Notes under the pieces: model-generated
What the model was told of the DNA's origin: nothing
Database searches by the model: none
What the model saw: only the letters and a program-made list of their open reading frames with translations
Source of the DNA: Methylobacillus rhizosphaerae
GTDB taxonomy: Bacteria > Pseudomonadota > Gammaproteobacteria > Burkholderiales > Methylophilaceae
Assembly: GCF_900187985.1 (NCBI RefSeq)
Contig: NZ_FZOA01000002.1
Coordinates: 189,805 to 253,804 of the forward strand
Direction: 5' to 3'
DNA length: 64,000 bases
Part shown: positions 9,813 to 18,788 of the stretch, piece by piece
Position numbering within the stretch: position 1 is the first letter of the stretch
Layout of the letters: each line of letters begins with the position of its first letter
Translations under genes and position numbers: made by a program

Positions 9813-10373
9813 TTGCAGATCATTACCCAGCCGGGTCAGGCTGAACAGACCATTAACAAGTCCCGTTTTGTTGCAAGTGCGGATTACTGCGCGGATGAGC
9901 GCGCAGTTGCCCTTGCCTTGCGTCGGTTGGCAGGCGCGCACCAAAGCGCCCATCACTTGGCCTACGCTTTTCGCATCAAGACACCACAAGGCATTGTCCA
10001 GCGCTTCAGCGATGCCGGCGAACCTTCCGGCACCGCAGGCAAGCCTGTGCTGCAATTTCTCGAGGGACGCGACCTCATTAATGTCTGCGTCGGCGTCATT
10101 CGCTACTATGGGGGCATCAACTTAGGCACCGGCGGCCTTGCGCGCGCCTATGGCGGTACGGCGAAAATGGCGCTGGACGCCGCCCAGATCGGCCCCTTTG
10201 TCGAAATGCAGAAAATCCGCATTGACCTTGACTACAAACAACTCGATATCTTCACGCGGGAAATTGCCAGAATGAATGGTGAAATCCTGGACAAGACATT
10301 TGGGGAGTTTGTTACCGTCATAGCCGCGGTGCCTGCAAGCGAAGTTCCAAATTTGCAGCAGAAATATGGGTAA
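9813..10373 (+). CDS. YigZ/IMPACT family protein
   Basis: Protein of 186 residues. The family signature RYYGGINLGTGGLARAYG lies in the middle, preceded by SDAGEPSGTAGKPVL, and a DUF1949-type C-terminal ferredoxin-like domain follows. The frame opens with TTG at 9813, with a purine-rich stretch upstream; no ATG or GTG fits the conserved N terminus (QPGQAEQTINKSRFVA). IMPACT proteins are linked to translation control in eukaryotes; the bacterial role is not settled. Confidence 0.9.
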   Translation: MQIITQPGQAEQTINKSRFVASADYCADERAVALALRRLAGAHQSAHHLAYAFRIKTPQGIVQRFSDAGEPSGTAGKPVLQFLEGRDLINVCVGVIRYYGGINLGTGGLARAYGGTAKMALDAAQIGPFVEMQKIRIDLDYKQLDIFTREIARMNGEILDKTFGEFVTVIAAVPASEVPNLQQKYG

Positions 10374-10543
10374 GCGTATTTTTTATGGGGATCAATCGAA
10401 ACGGACTCCTATGATTACAGGTATTGCAAAGAGAGTTGTGGACAGCTAGCGCGAGCTAGAACGCCTCACTTTGGGCGAACGCTAAACATGAACCTTTGAT
10501 TATGCTGCTGAAAAATCGATATTGAATTTGATGGGGATGGATA
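10374..10543. other. intergenic, nothing recognised
   Basis: 170 bases without a supportable gene. A small inverted sequence (AGCTAGCGCGAGCTA) lies near 10445 but has no T run, so it is not a convincing terminator. Confidence 0.4.
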
Positions 10544-10792
10544 ATGGACGACAGTTGGGCTGACTTTTTCCCATACTTTGCTGGAGCTTTGAAGCTTATT
10601 GTATTAGGTATTGGAGCCTATTTTGCTATTAAATGGCACTTTGATGAAGAGAGGAGGGTGAGGGAGGCAGAAGGCGTGGTATTTGATAAACCAGGCTTCA
10701 TGAAAAAGTTGGCAATGAGGCTAGCCCTCTCAGTTCTTCTGATTCTTCTAGCCCTTTTAGTGATTTATGTTACTAACTGGCTTTTCGACTGA
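10544..10792 (+). CDS. small two-helix membrane protein, unknown
   Basis: 82 residues with two clear hydrophobic segments, about residues 12-30 and 57-79, separated by a charged stretch (HFDEERRVREAEG). ATG is preceded by GATGGGGATGG, a fair ribosome binding site. No family recognised. Base composition is more AT-rich than the neighbours, which is compatible with acquisition or weak selection. Confidence 0.6.
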   Translation: MDDSWADFFPYFAGALKLIVLGIGAYFAIKWHFDEERRVREAEGVVFDKPGFMKKLAMRLALSVLLILLALLVIYVTNWLFD

Positions 10793-11018
10793 CGGGACGA
10801 GTTATTTCCGCTCTTTCTGAACGAGTGCGAGTTCAGATTCAATACGGAACCCCAAAGCAACAATTCAATATACTGCAGGAATGGGCCGGTATTGAGAGGT
10901 TATTTACTGCAGCCTCTAAAATAAAAGTAAGAATAGATCGAAAAAATAACCCCACGTATCCAGTATCTAGATACGTGGGGATTTCATTTATTACCTACGA
11001 AAAGCAGGTGCGATAGCT
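10793..11018. terminator. intergenic with perfect 11-bp stem terminator at 10950-10980
   Basis: CCCCACGTATC and GATACGTGGGG form a perfect inverted repeat with a 9-base loop. An A run lies to the left, giving a T run on the minus strand, so it best serves the leftward OmpA-family gene. A 63-codon open frame across this stretch spans the hairpin and is not supported as a gene. Confidence 0.8.
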
Positions 11019-11678
11019 TTATTGCGCTGGTGCCGGTTCCGCAACAAAAATCTCTACACGGCGGTTTTGGGCTTTGTTTGCTGCCGTATCGTTTGCTACC
11101 AGGGGTTCATGTGAGCCACGGCCATCCACTGTGAAGCGGTTTGCTGCCACGCCACGGGCAGTCAGGTAATCACGGGTGTTGGCTGCACGCTTGAGTGACA
11201 ATGGGTCGTTGATGGCATCGCTGCCGGTATTATCGGTGTGGCCGATAATGGTGACCAGGGTGGCAGGATTGTTCTTCAAGGTAGTGACAAAGTTGTCCAA
11301 TACAGTACGGAAGTTAGGCTGGATATCCGCTTTGCCGGAGGCGAAAGAAATATCGCTGGGGATATTCAGCTTGAGCTGGTTGTCTTCAGTCTGGGTCACG
11401 TCTACGCCAGTGCCTTGTGTGGCTTCTTCCATCTGGCGTTTCTGCTCTTCCATACGCTTAGACCAGACATTACCAGCGATGGCGCCAGCACCTGCACCCA
11501 CGGCGGCGCCGATAGCGGCACCCTTGCCCTTGCCGGCGATGGCACCGACGACAGCACCAGCACCAGCGCCGATGGCGGCACCCTTGGCAGTACCTTTTTG
11601 TGTTTCAGACATATTGGCGCAGCCGCCCAGAGCCAGCGTTGCAACCAGCGCGCTTATGGTAAGTGTTTTTGTTTTCAT
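11019..11678 (-). CDS. OmpA-family outer membrane lipoprotein with glycine zipper
   Basis: 219 residues. A lipoprotein signal with lipobox ALGGC gives Cys at residue 19. Next is a glycine-zipper segment of alternating GAAIGAGAGA-type repeats (about residues 33-70), a short charged helix, and a C-terminal OmpA peptidoglycan-binding domain (IIGHTDNTGSDAINDPLS...RGVAANRF...ANKAQNRRVEI). Resembles the YiaD group, anchoring outer membrane to peptidoglycan. Transcribed alone, with its own terminator downstream. Confidence 0.93.
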   Translation of the reverse strand: MKTKTLTISALVATLALGGCANMSETQKGTAKGAAIGAGAGAVVGAIAGKGKGAAIGAAVGAGAGAIAGNVWSKRMEEQKRQMEEATQGTGVDVTQTEDNQLKLNIPSDISFASGKADIQPNFRTVLDNFVTTLKNNPATLVTIIGHTDNTGSDAINDPLSLKRAANTRDYLTARGVAANRFTVDGRGSHEPLVANDTAANKAQNRRVEIFVAEPAPAQ

Positions 11679-11784
11679 GATTTTCCTTTATGGACGGGGG
11701 GGTAATCCAAAAAATGGATTGGCATCAGTATAAATTGTTGCCAATCCAATGAAAATTCTATATTTACATCCTGTTTCAGGCAAT

Positions 11785-11818
11785 AAAAAACCCGAGCATT
11801 TGTGAAGATGCTCGGGCT
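11785..11818 (-). terminator. terminator downstream of the leftward ORF fhcC
   Basis: CCCGAGCAT and ATGCTCGGG arms with an 8-base loop, followed on the minus strand by six T residues; it closes the fhc operon. Confidence 0.88.
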
Positions 11819-11840
11819 TGTGATGCGGCAAGTCTGGAGG

Positions 11841-12647
11841 TTATTTAAAAACCAGGATTTCACCTTTGCCATCGTTGGCAATATCGCCAGCATAGCGTTG
11901 TACCCGGTTCTGGTTGATTTGGGCAAACTTGCTTGGTAGGTCGCGGAAGGATTTGAACATCAGGCTGAGGAAGGGCAGGGTATGCGTGCCGCAATCCTGT
12001 ACAGTGGCGTGCAGCCTGGGTTCCTGCATCAGCAGTAATGTGCCTCGACGCATGCCATACCCCACATACTCACCGACGCTGCCAAGCACGCCGATGGTGC
12101 CTGCCAGCATGCGCGAAGCGAGATAAGCACCGGCATTGCCTTCAATGAGGATGATGCCGCGGCGCATCTGGTCACCGGCACGTTCGCCGACGTTGCCGCT
12201 GATGAGTACCATGCCGCCTTTCATGCCCTTGCGGTCGCCAGGCAGTGCTGCGGCGAGGAAATCACCTACATTGCCCTTGATTTCAATCAGGCCATTGGCC
12301 ATGCCGCTTGCTGCAAATGCATCTGCATTGCCGTTGAGCACGATGTGGCCGCCACGCATCTGCAGGCCGAGATAGGAGCCCGCACCACCATTGATGGTGA
12401 TCTTGCCGGTTTTCATATGGCTACCGATGAAGTCCAGTTTGCCGCTGGCGTTGTTGAACACGATGTCAGCAGCATCGCTGCCTGCAATATCGAACACGCT
12501 GTCAACGCGTAGTTTCTCGCGGCCACTGACCAGCAGGATGGCAGCAATGTCAGCCACGCTCTTGCCTGCCAGGTTGTCGGGTGTCAGTGCAGACAGGTCA
12601 ACGCGTTGCTGCAAGGGGGCTTTCAGAGTGAAGGTCAACGCGCTCAT
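11841..12647 (-). CDS. fhcC: formyltransferase/hydrolase complex subunit C
   Basis: 268 residues, homologous to formylmethanofuran dehydrogenase subunit C, a right-handed beta-helix/GXGXG-type domain. Repeating turns are easy to see: GKITINGGAGSYLGLQMRGG, then MANGLIEIKGNVGDF, GGMVLISGNVGERAGDQMRRG and IEGNAGAYLASRMLAG. In methylotrophs the subunit is part of the Fhc complex, which moves the formyl group from formyl-H4MPT to methylofuran and hydrolyses it to formate. Its ATG overlaps the fhcD stop by 4 bases. It is the last gene of the fhcBADC operon. Confidence 0.95.
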   Translation of the reverse strand: MSALTFTLKAPLQQRVDLSALTPDNLAGKSVADIAAILLVSGREKLRVDSVFDIAGSDAADIVFNNASGKLDFIGSHMKTGKITINGGAGSYLGLQMRGGHIVLNGNADAFAASGMANGLIEIKGNVGDFLAAALPGDRKGMKGGMVLISGNVGERAGDQMRRGIILIEGNAGAYLASRMLAGTIGVLGSVGEYVGYGMRRGTLLLMQEPRLHATVQDCGTHTLPFLSLMFKSFRDLPSKFAQINQNRVQRYAGDIANDGKGEILVFK

Positions 12648-13552
12648 GCCATGATCTCCCTTAATTTGAAGTGATAGGGGCCGAGTTTGCCGCCATAGTT
12701 ACCGGCGGAAATGCGCTTGATGCCGTTTTTGGCGCCAAGTTCGCAGACAGCTGTGATGCCGGCACGCATTGCGATGCGGATGTCCGGGTCAGTCAGGCCG
12801 TCGATCACGATTTCCATGACGGATTCGATTTCCGGTGAAAGCTCGGTTTTAGTGATGCCTTTCAGCGTAGGGCAAAATGCGTCGTTGGTGGAAGCGATCA
12901 ATGATTTGTACTTGGAGCCGACTTTGGAGCCGGAACGCACTACGCCGCCGGGGAACGGCATGATGACATTGGGAACCTTGCTCATGGCGTCGATGGCAGC
13001 TTCGCATGCGGCCAGTGCCTGTGGCTGAGATTCTGCCAGGATCAGGAAGTTTCCCCCACCCACGGAGCGGATCATGCCAGTGCTTTCCTCGGTGAGGAAT
13101 TCGCCATCCATGACGGGAACACGCCAGTAGCGCTTGCCGTTGAACAACTTGGAGGTCTGGAATCCATCTCCAAAGAAGCGCAGGTTTTTGCCCAGGTTGA
13201 TCTTGGTGATTTCCTCATAGCCGTCGTTGATACCGGAAAACGCGGCAGCTGTGGGGCAGGTGAGTACACATTGTCCCATGCGGGTTTCCAGTTGCTTCAT
13301 GAGCACTGCGCTGCCCATGGCGAACATGAGGATGGATACGCCGGGGCGGCCATCCGGGGTTTCTTCCGGGGTCAGTTCACGCTCGATGCCGGCTTCCACA
13401 CCACAGGCAATCACCGAAGTGGCAAAGCCGGTCATGGCGCGTGCTGCGTTATAGGCCCAGCGCAGGTTCTGCGCGGTGATGATGACACGGGTACCGCGCA
13501 TGCCGAAGGCTTCGGCAAAGGTGTCATCTATGGTTACGCCGTTGATAATCAT
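12644..13552 (-). CDS. fhcD: formylmethanofuran-H4MPT formyltransferase, Fhc subunit D
   Basis: 302 residues of the Ftr family. It transfers the formyl group between H4MPT and (methylo)furan within the Fhc complex. Seen are MIINGVTIDDTFAEAF at the start, GVEAGIERELTPEETPDGRPG and the C-terminal GNYGGKLGPYHFKLRE. The start was set at the ATG that overlaps the fhcA stop by one base (TAATG); a longer frame of 10 more codons lies inside fhcA. Sits between fhcA and fhcC in a coupled operon. Confidence 0.95.
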   Translation of the reverse strand: MIINGVTIDDTFAEAFGMRGTRVIITAQNLRWAYNAARAMTGFATSVIACGVEAGIERELTPEETPDGRPGVSILMFAMGSAVLMKQLETRMGQCVLTCPTAAAFSGINDGYEEITKINLGKNLRFFGDGFQTSKLFNGKRYWRVPVMDGEFLTEESTGMIRSVGGGNFLILAESQPQALAACEAAIDAMSKVPNVIMPFPGGVVRSGSKVGSKYKSLIASTNDAFCPTLKGITKTELSPEIESVMEIVIDGLTDPDIRIAMRAGITAVCELGAKNGIKRISAGNYGGKLGPYHFKLREIMA

Positions 13553-15228
13553 TATGCTGTTTTCTCCCTGCGACCCTTGCACTCCTGAACAATGACCTTG
13601 CCACGGCCGTCATCTTCCAGCTCGTTGGCATTGACCTTGTAATTTTCCATGTTCATGGTGTGGTAGCGGTCGAAATATTGCTTGAGATCCTTTTCAATAC
13701 TGCGGTCAAAGTCGGGCTTGACCGTATGCGTGCTGCCCCAGGTGACCTTGACCACTTCACCATTCCTGACCACTAGTTCGCCATCCTTGAACACATAGTC
13801 CGGTTTGGAGAACATGGCTTCGCGGTCTGGATTGTCGGTGTAGACCGTGATGTCGGCAGCACCACCAACGCCAAGATGACCACGATCATGCAGGCCGACC
13901 AGCTTGGCGGCTCCGGCACGGGTCATGATAGCGATTTCATACAGGCTGTATTCACGCTCGATCGAGTTCAGTGTGCTCATAGCCTGGGCATCCAGGTTAA
14001 GCTTGGTGAACATGTCGCTGCGGAAGCTCTTGTCCATCAGCAGGCGGATCAGGTGCGGATAGCTGGTGAATGGTGCGCCGTTCGGGTGGTCGGTGGTGAG
14101 GAAAATGCGCCATGGGTCTTCCGTCAGCAGGAAGATTTCCAGCCCGATTGCCCATTGCAATGCATTGACGAAATTCTGATCCTTGTACTTGAACGGCACC
14201 ACACCGCAGCCAGAGTCGCACTCGATGTCCATGAGCACAGCCTTGTTGGGCGAAGCGTGGCCGGAATTTGCGAACTGGCGCATGGTGTCGCCGGAAGCAG
14301 TCACGGTCTGCCCGAACAATATCTGACCAACGTCGGCAGAAACATTTTTGTGCTTGTTCAATGCCTCGGCAACGGCTGCTGCGCCGGAGGAGAACTTGCG
14401 GTCGCCTTCAGTGCCATAGCTGTGAAACTGGATATGGGTCAGGTGGACAGGGTAGCCTTCTACAGCGCCCATGGTCTTGAGCGTAGTCTCGACGTTGCCG
14501 GGCACGCCCAAGTTGTTGCCATGTACATGCAGCGGGTGGGCAATGCCCAGTTCGTAAACAGCACGCGTCAGGGATTGCAGGACTTCGCGCGGGGTGACCT
14601 GATAGTGCACGTTCTGTTCATCCAGGTTTAATGCACGCTGGTTGAACTTGAAAGCGTTGATGCCGCCGGGGTTCACGACCTTGATGCCGATAGCCTGGCT
14701 GGCATGCAGTATCCACGCCACGTAGTCATTGATGGCGTTCTGGTCCTTCTTCGCGGCGAGCATACGCAGGAAATAATCATCACTGCCTATCATGGCGTAA
14801 CCACCCTTGTCCAGGATGGGGATGTCGCACATTTCCAGGTGAGATTGGCGTGCGTTCACTGGAGATAATGCAGGCTCAAAACCGGCGGTATATCCCATTT
14901 CAGCATAGCGATAACCGGTATTCAGCGTGGAAGGTGCGGCATGACCACAGCCTGCGCGGCAGGCATCGGTATGTGTGGTAGCAGAGCTGCGATGGTCTTC
15001 CGGCAGCATCAGGCGGGCAATATTGACCTTGCCGCCACCGATATGGGTATGCATGTCAATTGCACCGGCCATGACGACTTTGCCACGCAGGTCATATTCC
15101 TGGTCGATGGATTCATGATCGTTGGGGCGATCAACGATACGGCCATCACGGACAAAAATATCCATGACCTTGCCGTCAATCTGGTGGGCGGGGTCATAGA
15201 CCCGGCCACCCGTAAGTTTAATCAGCAT
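13552..15228 (-). CDS. fhcA: formyltransferase/hydrolase complex subunit A (amidohydrolase)
   Basis: 558 residues, related to formylmethanofuran dehydrogenase subunit A of the amidohydrolase superfamily; in methylotrophs it hydrolyses formylmethylofuran to formate. The metal-binding His-X-His is seen at H60-T-H62 (GAIDMHTHIGGG), with further histidines in HPLHVHGNNLG and LTHIQFHSYG and an aspartate in LTTDHPNGAPF. The carboxylated-lysine region is IKVVNPGGINAFKFN. It begins 24 bases after fhcB ends and overlaps fhcD by one base. Confidence 0.96.
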   Translation of the reverse strand: MLIKLTGGRVYDPAHQIDGKVMDIFVRDGRIVDRPNDHESIDQEYDLRGKVVMAGAIDMHTHIGGGKVNIARLMLPEDHRSSATTHTDACRAGCGHAAPSTLNTGYRYAEMGYTAGFEPALSPVNARQSHLEMCDIPILDKGGYAMIGSDDYFLRMLAAKKDQNAINDYVAWILHASQAIGIKVVNPGGINAFKFNQRALNLDEQNVHYQVTPREVLQSLTRAVYELGIAHPLHVHGNNLGVPGNVETTLKTMGAVEGYPVHLTHIQFHSYGTEGDRKFSSGAAAVAEALNKHKNVSADVGQILFGQTVTASGDTMRQFANSGHASPNKAVLMDIECDSGCGVVPFKYKDQNFVNALQWAIGLEIFLLTEDPWRIFLTTDHPNGAPFTSYPHLIRLLMDKSFRSDMFTKLNLDAQAMSTLNSIEREYSLYEIAIMTRAGAAKLVGLHDRGHLGVGGAADITVYTDNPDREAMFSKPDYVFKDGELVVRNGEVVKVTWGSTHTVKPDFDRSIEKDLKQYFDRYHTMNMENYKVNANELEDDGRGKVIVQECKGRREKTA

Positions 15229-15251
15229 GTTTCTTGTTCCTTGATCTTGGC

Positions 15252-16547
15252 TTAGGCGGTCTTGAGCGCAGATTCAATGCCGGAAAGCACATCGCTCAGG
15301 GTAGGCAGCTTAGTCTCGCGCAACTTGCGCAATGGCAAAGTCACTGAGCTGTCACTGCGGAATTGCGCGCCATTGGCTTCCAGCCCGGGGATGGCAATCG
15401 GAATGAATACATCCGGGGCTTGCTCGAATTGCATGGATGGGTGCCCGATCACGATAGTTGGAACCTGGTGCTTGGGAGGGAGGCGCTCGGGATTGAAGCT
15501 GTTGATCCAGACCAGCGCATCGACTTCACCTTCTGCCAGCAGGCGGTTGGTGTCGTAGTGGTAAGGGTCGTAATCAGGATAGCCGCGACGATAGGAATTG
15601 CGGAATGGATAACCGCTGATCCAGGTGCTGACATTGTAGGCTGTCACATCACCGTCATTGCCGCTCAGGGGCAGGCCGGCGCTGCGGGTGGTCTTGTTCA
15701 GCTCCTGCACCACACCCACGATGTTCTGGATGGAAAGTTCTGCATGCGGGAAATCCAGTGCGCTGCCTGTCCATGCAATCACGCTGTATTCAGCTGCCTT
15801 GAGGCGTTCTGCCAGCTTTTCCAGGGATGTGCGGGAAATGCCAGCGACATCGTCAGCCTTGAGCGGCTTGCCTGCTACCAGGGCACGCAATGCGGCCAGT
15901 ACTTCCGGCACGCGATCCAGGTCACAGGGCAGGACATCAGGCTGTTTTCCGTTGGGCGAAACACCGGCGCTTGTATCCAGGTTGCGGCCGCCCAGATATA
16001 CAATCTCGCGTTCTGCCGTGTTCTCTGTGAACATGGCTTCCTGGTTCCAGATCACGCGCTCGAAAAAACGCGGGAAATAACTGACGATATCGGTACCGAT
16101 CACCAGCAGCAGGTCTACCCGGTTTTTCACTTCACTTAATGTAGTGACGAACCAACCGGAGTTCTGCATCACCAGGATATTCTTCATTGAACTCTTGGAG
16201 TTCATGTGGTCGATGGTGGCGCCAGTGGATTCAGCGAGATTCATGACAGCACGCATGCCATAAACATCTGTTGCGAGGCCGCCGAGCAATGGATGTCTGG
16301 CGGCACGGAATATCTCCGTGGCTTTTGCAATGGCGGCATCCAGGGTCGATGCTTGTCCCTGGATTGCGGGAGTGGCATTGCTGCGAGGCTGCTCGAAGAA
16401 AGCCTTGCTTTTGGGGCAGGGCGGAGATGTCAGGGCAAGATTACCATCTGCATCGCGGTCAAGTTTGAGATCATCGCTCAACAGGCCATCTGCAGGATGA
16501 GCAACGGCTTCCAGCGAGGCTGCTGGAAAGTGGGGTGATTGGGTCAT
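15252..16547 (-). CDS. fhcB: formyltransferase/hydrolase complex subunit B
   Basis: 431 residues from the chosen ATG (MTQSPHF), with GGAG a few bases upstream; longer in-frame starts up to 16619 exist but are less well supported. Homologous to the molybdopterin-binding FwdB/FmdB subunit, but the Mo/W enzyme's N-terminal iron-sulfur region is missing, as known for methylotroph FhcB, which is thought to be catalytically redundant and structural. Visible: HPLLGGLATDVYGMRAVMNL, IGTDIVSYFPRFFERV, and LPLSGNDGDVTAYNVSTW. First gene of fhcBADC. Confidence 0.93.
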   Translation of the reverse strand: MTQSPHFPAASLEAVAHPADGLLSDDLKLDRDADGNLALTSPPCPKSKAFFEQPRSNATPAIQGQASTLDAAIAKATEIFRAARHPLLGGLATDVYGMRAVMNLAESTGATIDHMNSKSSMKNILVMQNSGWFVTTLSEVKNRVDLLLVIGTDIVSYFPRFFERVIWNQEAMFTENTAEREIVYLGGRNLDTSAGVSPNGKQPDVLPCDLDRVPEVLAALRALVAGKPLKADDVAGISRTSLEKLAERLKAAEYSVIAWTGSALDFPHAELSIQNIVGVVQELNKTTRSAGLPLSGNDGDVTAYNVSTWISGYPFRNSYRRGYPDYDPYHYDTNRLLAEGEVDALVWINSFNPERLPPKHQVPTIVIGHPSMQFEQAPDVFIPIAIPGLEANGAQFRSDSSVTLPLRKLRETKLPTLSDVLSGIESALKTA

Positions 16548-16619
16548 GTTCTCCATCCGAAAACTGGTTAGTTCCTTAAGGTTCATGCCTCGATCAGGCA
16601 TGATATAAACCGGTGACAC

Positions 16620-16865
16620 CGATTGATATGGTGCAAGCTTGTAGGCTGCAGGGGCATTATACTCCTTGATCCGGCATGAATACAGCGAGCAGAGGGCGAA
16701 TTCGATGCATGATTATGTGTATAACACTGCATATTGACCCTGTTGGCGCAGGGTATGCATGACTATGCATGAAATTCTGGAGCTGGACTTTTTAAACTAT
16801 AGTCGGCTGGGCTACAATAGCGGCTTGTAGGCATCACAAGTGCCGGTTTTCGCAAGCTGAAGGAA
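16620..16865. promoter_or_regulatory. divergent promoter region of the fhc operon and the mtdB/mch set, with repeated ATGCATGA boxes
   Basis: No gene is seen here. The 13-base word ATGCATGAYTATG occurs at 16705-16717 and again at 16755-16767, exactly 50 bases apart, and ATGCATGA occurs a third time at 16765. A possible rightward -10 (TACAAT) lies at 16813-16818. This looks like an operator serving both directions; the regulator is unknown. Confidence 0.5.
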
Positions 16866-16916
16866 ATTATCATCAACAAGCAGGGCGTCAGTGTCGTTAC
16901 CACGGCACGGTTACAT

Positions 16917-17849
16917 ATGGGGTTCTTTGATCTCAATGGGGATCTGGGACGCCGTTTCGGCAGCATCGGGGTTTCTCTCAATCATCCTGCTACTGAATTG
17001 CATGCCTGGCATGCCTCCACTTTTACCGCAGAAGGCCCAGGAGCCGCCCGAGCAGTGCGCCTGGCACAGAAGCTTGCAGCGTCGCTTCAGCTGGAAGGCG
17101 GCATGCACATGCAGCTGATCAATATAATTCCCGAACATGCCGGCCTGGGTTCAGGCACACAGATGGCGCTTGCTGTCGGCCTGGCGTTGAACCGTCTGCA
17201 TGATCTGGGACTGTTCATTCGCGATGTTGCCATGCTGACAGAGCGTGGTGCGCGCTCTGGAATCGGTTTGGGCACGTTTGCCACTGGTGGCGTCATCATT
17301 GATGGTGGACGAGGAGAGCATACCGTGGTGCCTCCCGTAATCGCCCGTGCAGAATTTCCTGCTGGCTGGCGCATTATTCTGATTTTTGATCATACCCAGA
17401 CGGGTGTGCATGGCGACGCGGAAATTGCCGCGTTCCGTAATCTTCCCCAATTTCCGTCAGATGCTGCGGCCATCCTGTGTCGTCATGTGTTGATGCAGGC
17501 TTTGCCTGCACTGGCGGAACAGGATCTGGACGCGTTTGGTGCGGCGATCAGGGAATTGCAGATACGAACCGGTGACCATTTTGCACCGGCTCAGGGCGGG
17601 CGTTATGCCAGCCCGAGAGTAACGGAAGTATTGTCCTGGCTGGAGTCGGCCGGAGTGGCGTGTTTCGGCCAGAGTTCCTGGGGGCCGACCGGGTTCGCTG
17701 TGTTGCGCGACGAGGATGAAGCCACATCAATACTCTCCCGCTTGAAAGAGGCATTTGCACATCATGAATCGCTTGAATTCATGCTTTGTGAAGGTCGCAA
17801 TGAAGGGGGTATCGTCAGCGATATCCCGGAAATTGCGACAGTAGTTTAA
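16917..17849 (+). CDS. beta-ribofuranosylaminobenzene 5'-phosphate synthase (beta-RFAP synthase)
   Basis: First committed enzyme of methanopterin synthesis: p-aminobenzoate plus PRPP give beta-RFA-P, CO2 and pyrophosphate. It is a GHMP-kinase-fold protein; the GHMP-like motif is EHAGLGSGTQMALAVG and the second conserved block is GARSGIGLGTFATGGVIIDG. Coordinates start at the first ATG (310 residues), but family homology (TARLHMGFFDLNG) runs upstream of it in an uninterrupted frame back to 16821 with no ATG, GTG or TTG. AGGA at 16861-16864 is well spaced for a rare ATC start at 16872. The true start is unresolved. Confidence 0.88.
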   Translation: MGFFDLNGDLGRRFGSIGVSLNHPATELHAWHASTFTAEGPGAARAVRLAQKLAASLQLEGGMHMQLINIIPEHAGLGSGTQMALAVGLALNRLHDLGLFIRDVAMLTERGARSGIGLGTFATGGVIIDGGRGEHTVVPPVIARAEFPAGWRIILIFDHTQTGVHGDAEIAAFRNLPQFPSDAAAILCRHVLMQALPALAEQDLDAFGAAIRELQIRTGDHFAPAQGGRYASPRVTEVLSWLESAGVACFGQSSWGPTGFAVLRDEDEATSILSRLKEAFAHHESLEFMLCEGRNEGGIVSDIPEIATVV

Positions 17850-17884
17850 GAATAATCAACTGAAATTCAATCATAGGTGGAATC

Positions 17885-18784
17885 ATGGAAAAAGTATCGA
17901 TATTGCATTTGATCACGGCAGCCAAGAATGCCAGCCCGTTCGATGTCAATATGGCATATGACGCTGGCTTCGACAAAATTATGCCGTATACCAATGTAGA
18001 GCTGAAGGAAGTCACTGGCCTGGTGCAGGATGCGATTTTCTCCCGCAGTCCCAGCGGCGTGAAACGTGAGAGTGCTTTTATCGGTGGCCGTGATATCGAC
18101 GTGGCAATGGATATGCTGGAAACAGCGCGTAAATCCATGGTGCCGCCATTTGAAATTTCCGTATTTGCCGATCCTTCAGGTGCCTTTACAACAGCCGCAG
18201 CGATGATGGCCAAGGTTGAACAACACCTGAGCAAGAACTTTGGTGGTGACCTCAGTGGTCGTAAGGTCAGCGTATTTGGCGCGACCGGCCCCGTGGGTGG
18301 CTGTACAGCCGTGATTGCGGCAAAGTACGGTGCCGAGGTTGAATTGGTGGCGCACCGTGCTGTGGCTGACGTGGAAGAAAAGGCAGCGGCCTACAACAAG
18401 CGCTACGGCATTAACATTGGCTTCACTGATGGTAGCACTGACGCGTTGAAGCAGCAGATTCTGCAGCGTACCGATATTGCCTTGTGTGCAGCTGCCGCAG
18501 GTGTGCAGGTAATCAGCCTGGCACAGATGGCGGGTTCTGCAACGCTGAAAGTAGTCGCGGACGTCAATGCTGTGCCGCCAACAGGCGCTGAAGGCGTGGA
18601 TGTATTTGCGGATGGCGTAGCCATTCCCGGAACCAATGCTTTTGGTATCGGCGCGCTGGCAATCGGTAACGTCAAGTATGCAACCCAGCACAACCTGCTC
18701 AAGCAAATGCTTGAAGCCACTGAAAAGAAGGTATACCTGGATTTCCTGTCTGCATTCGAAACAGCACGTAACAGCCTGAAGTAA
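17885..18784 (+). CDS. mtdB: NAD(P)-dependent methylene-H4MPT dehydrogenase
   Basis: 299 residues. Oxidises methylene-H4MPT to methenyl-H4MPT with NAD+ or NADP+ in formaldehyde oxidation. The N-terminal domain has HLITAAKNASPFDVNMAYDAG; the Rossmann motif is VFGATGPVGGC (about residue 135), and the C-terminal half has VPPTGAEGVDVFADG and GTNAFGIGALAIGNVKY. The sequence matches MtdB rather than the NADP-specific MtdA by the N-terminal block. It follows beta-RFAP synthase by 35 bases, with GGTGGA upstream of ATG, and precedes an ATP-grasp gene by 4 bases. Confidence 0.95.
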   Translation: MEKVSILHLITAAKNASPFDVNMAYDAGFDKIMPYTNVELKEVTGLVQDAIFSRSPSGVKRESAFIGGRDIDVAMDMLETARKSMVPPFEISVFADPSGAFTTAAAMMAKVEQHLSKNFGGDLSGRKVSVFGATGPVGGCTAVIAAKYGAEVELVAHRAVADVEEKAAAYNKRYGINIGFTDGSTDALKQQILQRTDIALCAAAAGVQVISLAQMAGSATLKVVADVNAVPPTGAEGVDVFADGVAIPGTNAFGIGALAIGNVKYATQHNLLKQMLEATEKKVYLDFLSAFETARNSLK

Positions 18785-18788
18785 TCAC

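Noticed and set aside
10825-11016. 63-codon open frame before the OmpA-family gene
   Set aside because: It runs through a perfect terminator hairpin and has no ribosome binding site or recognisable protein features.
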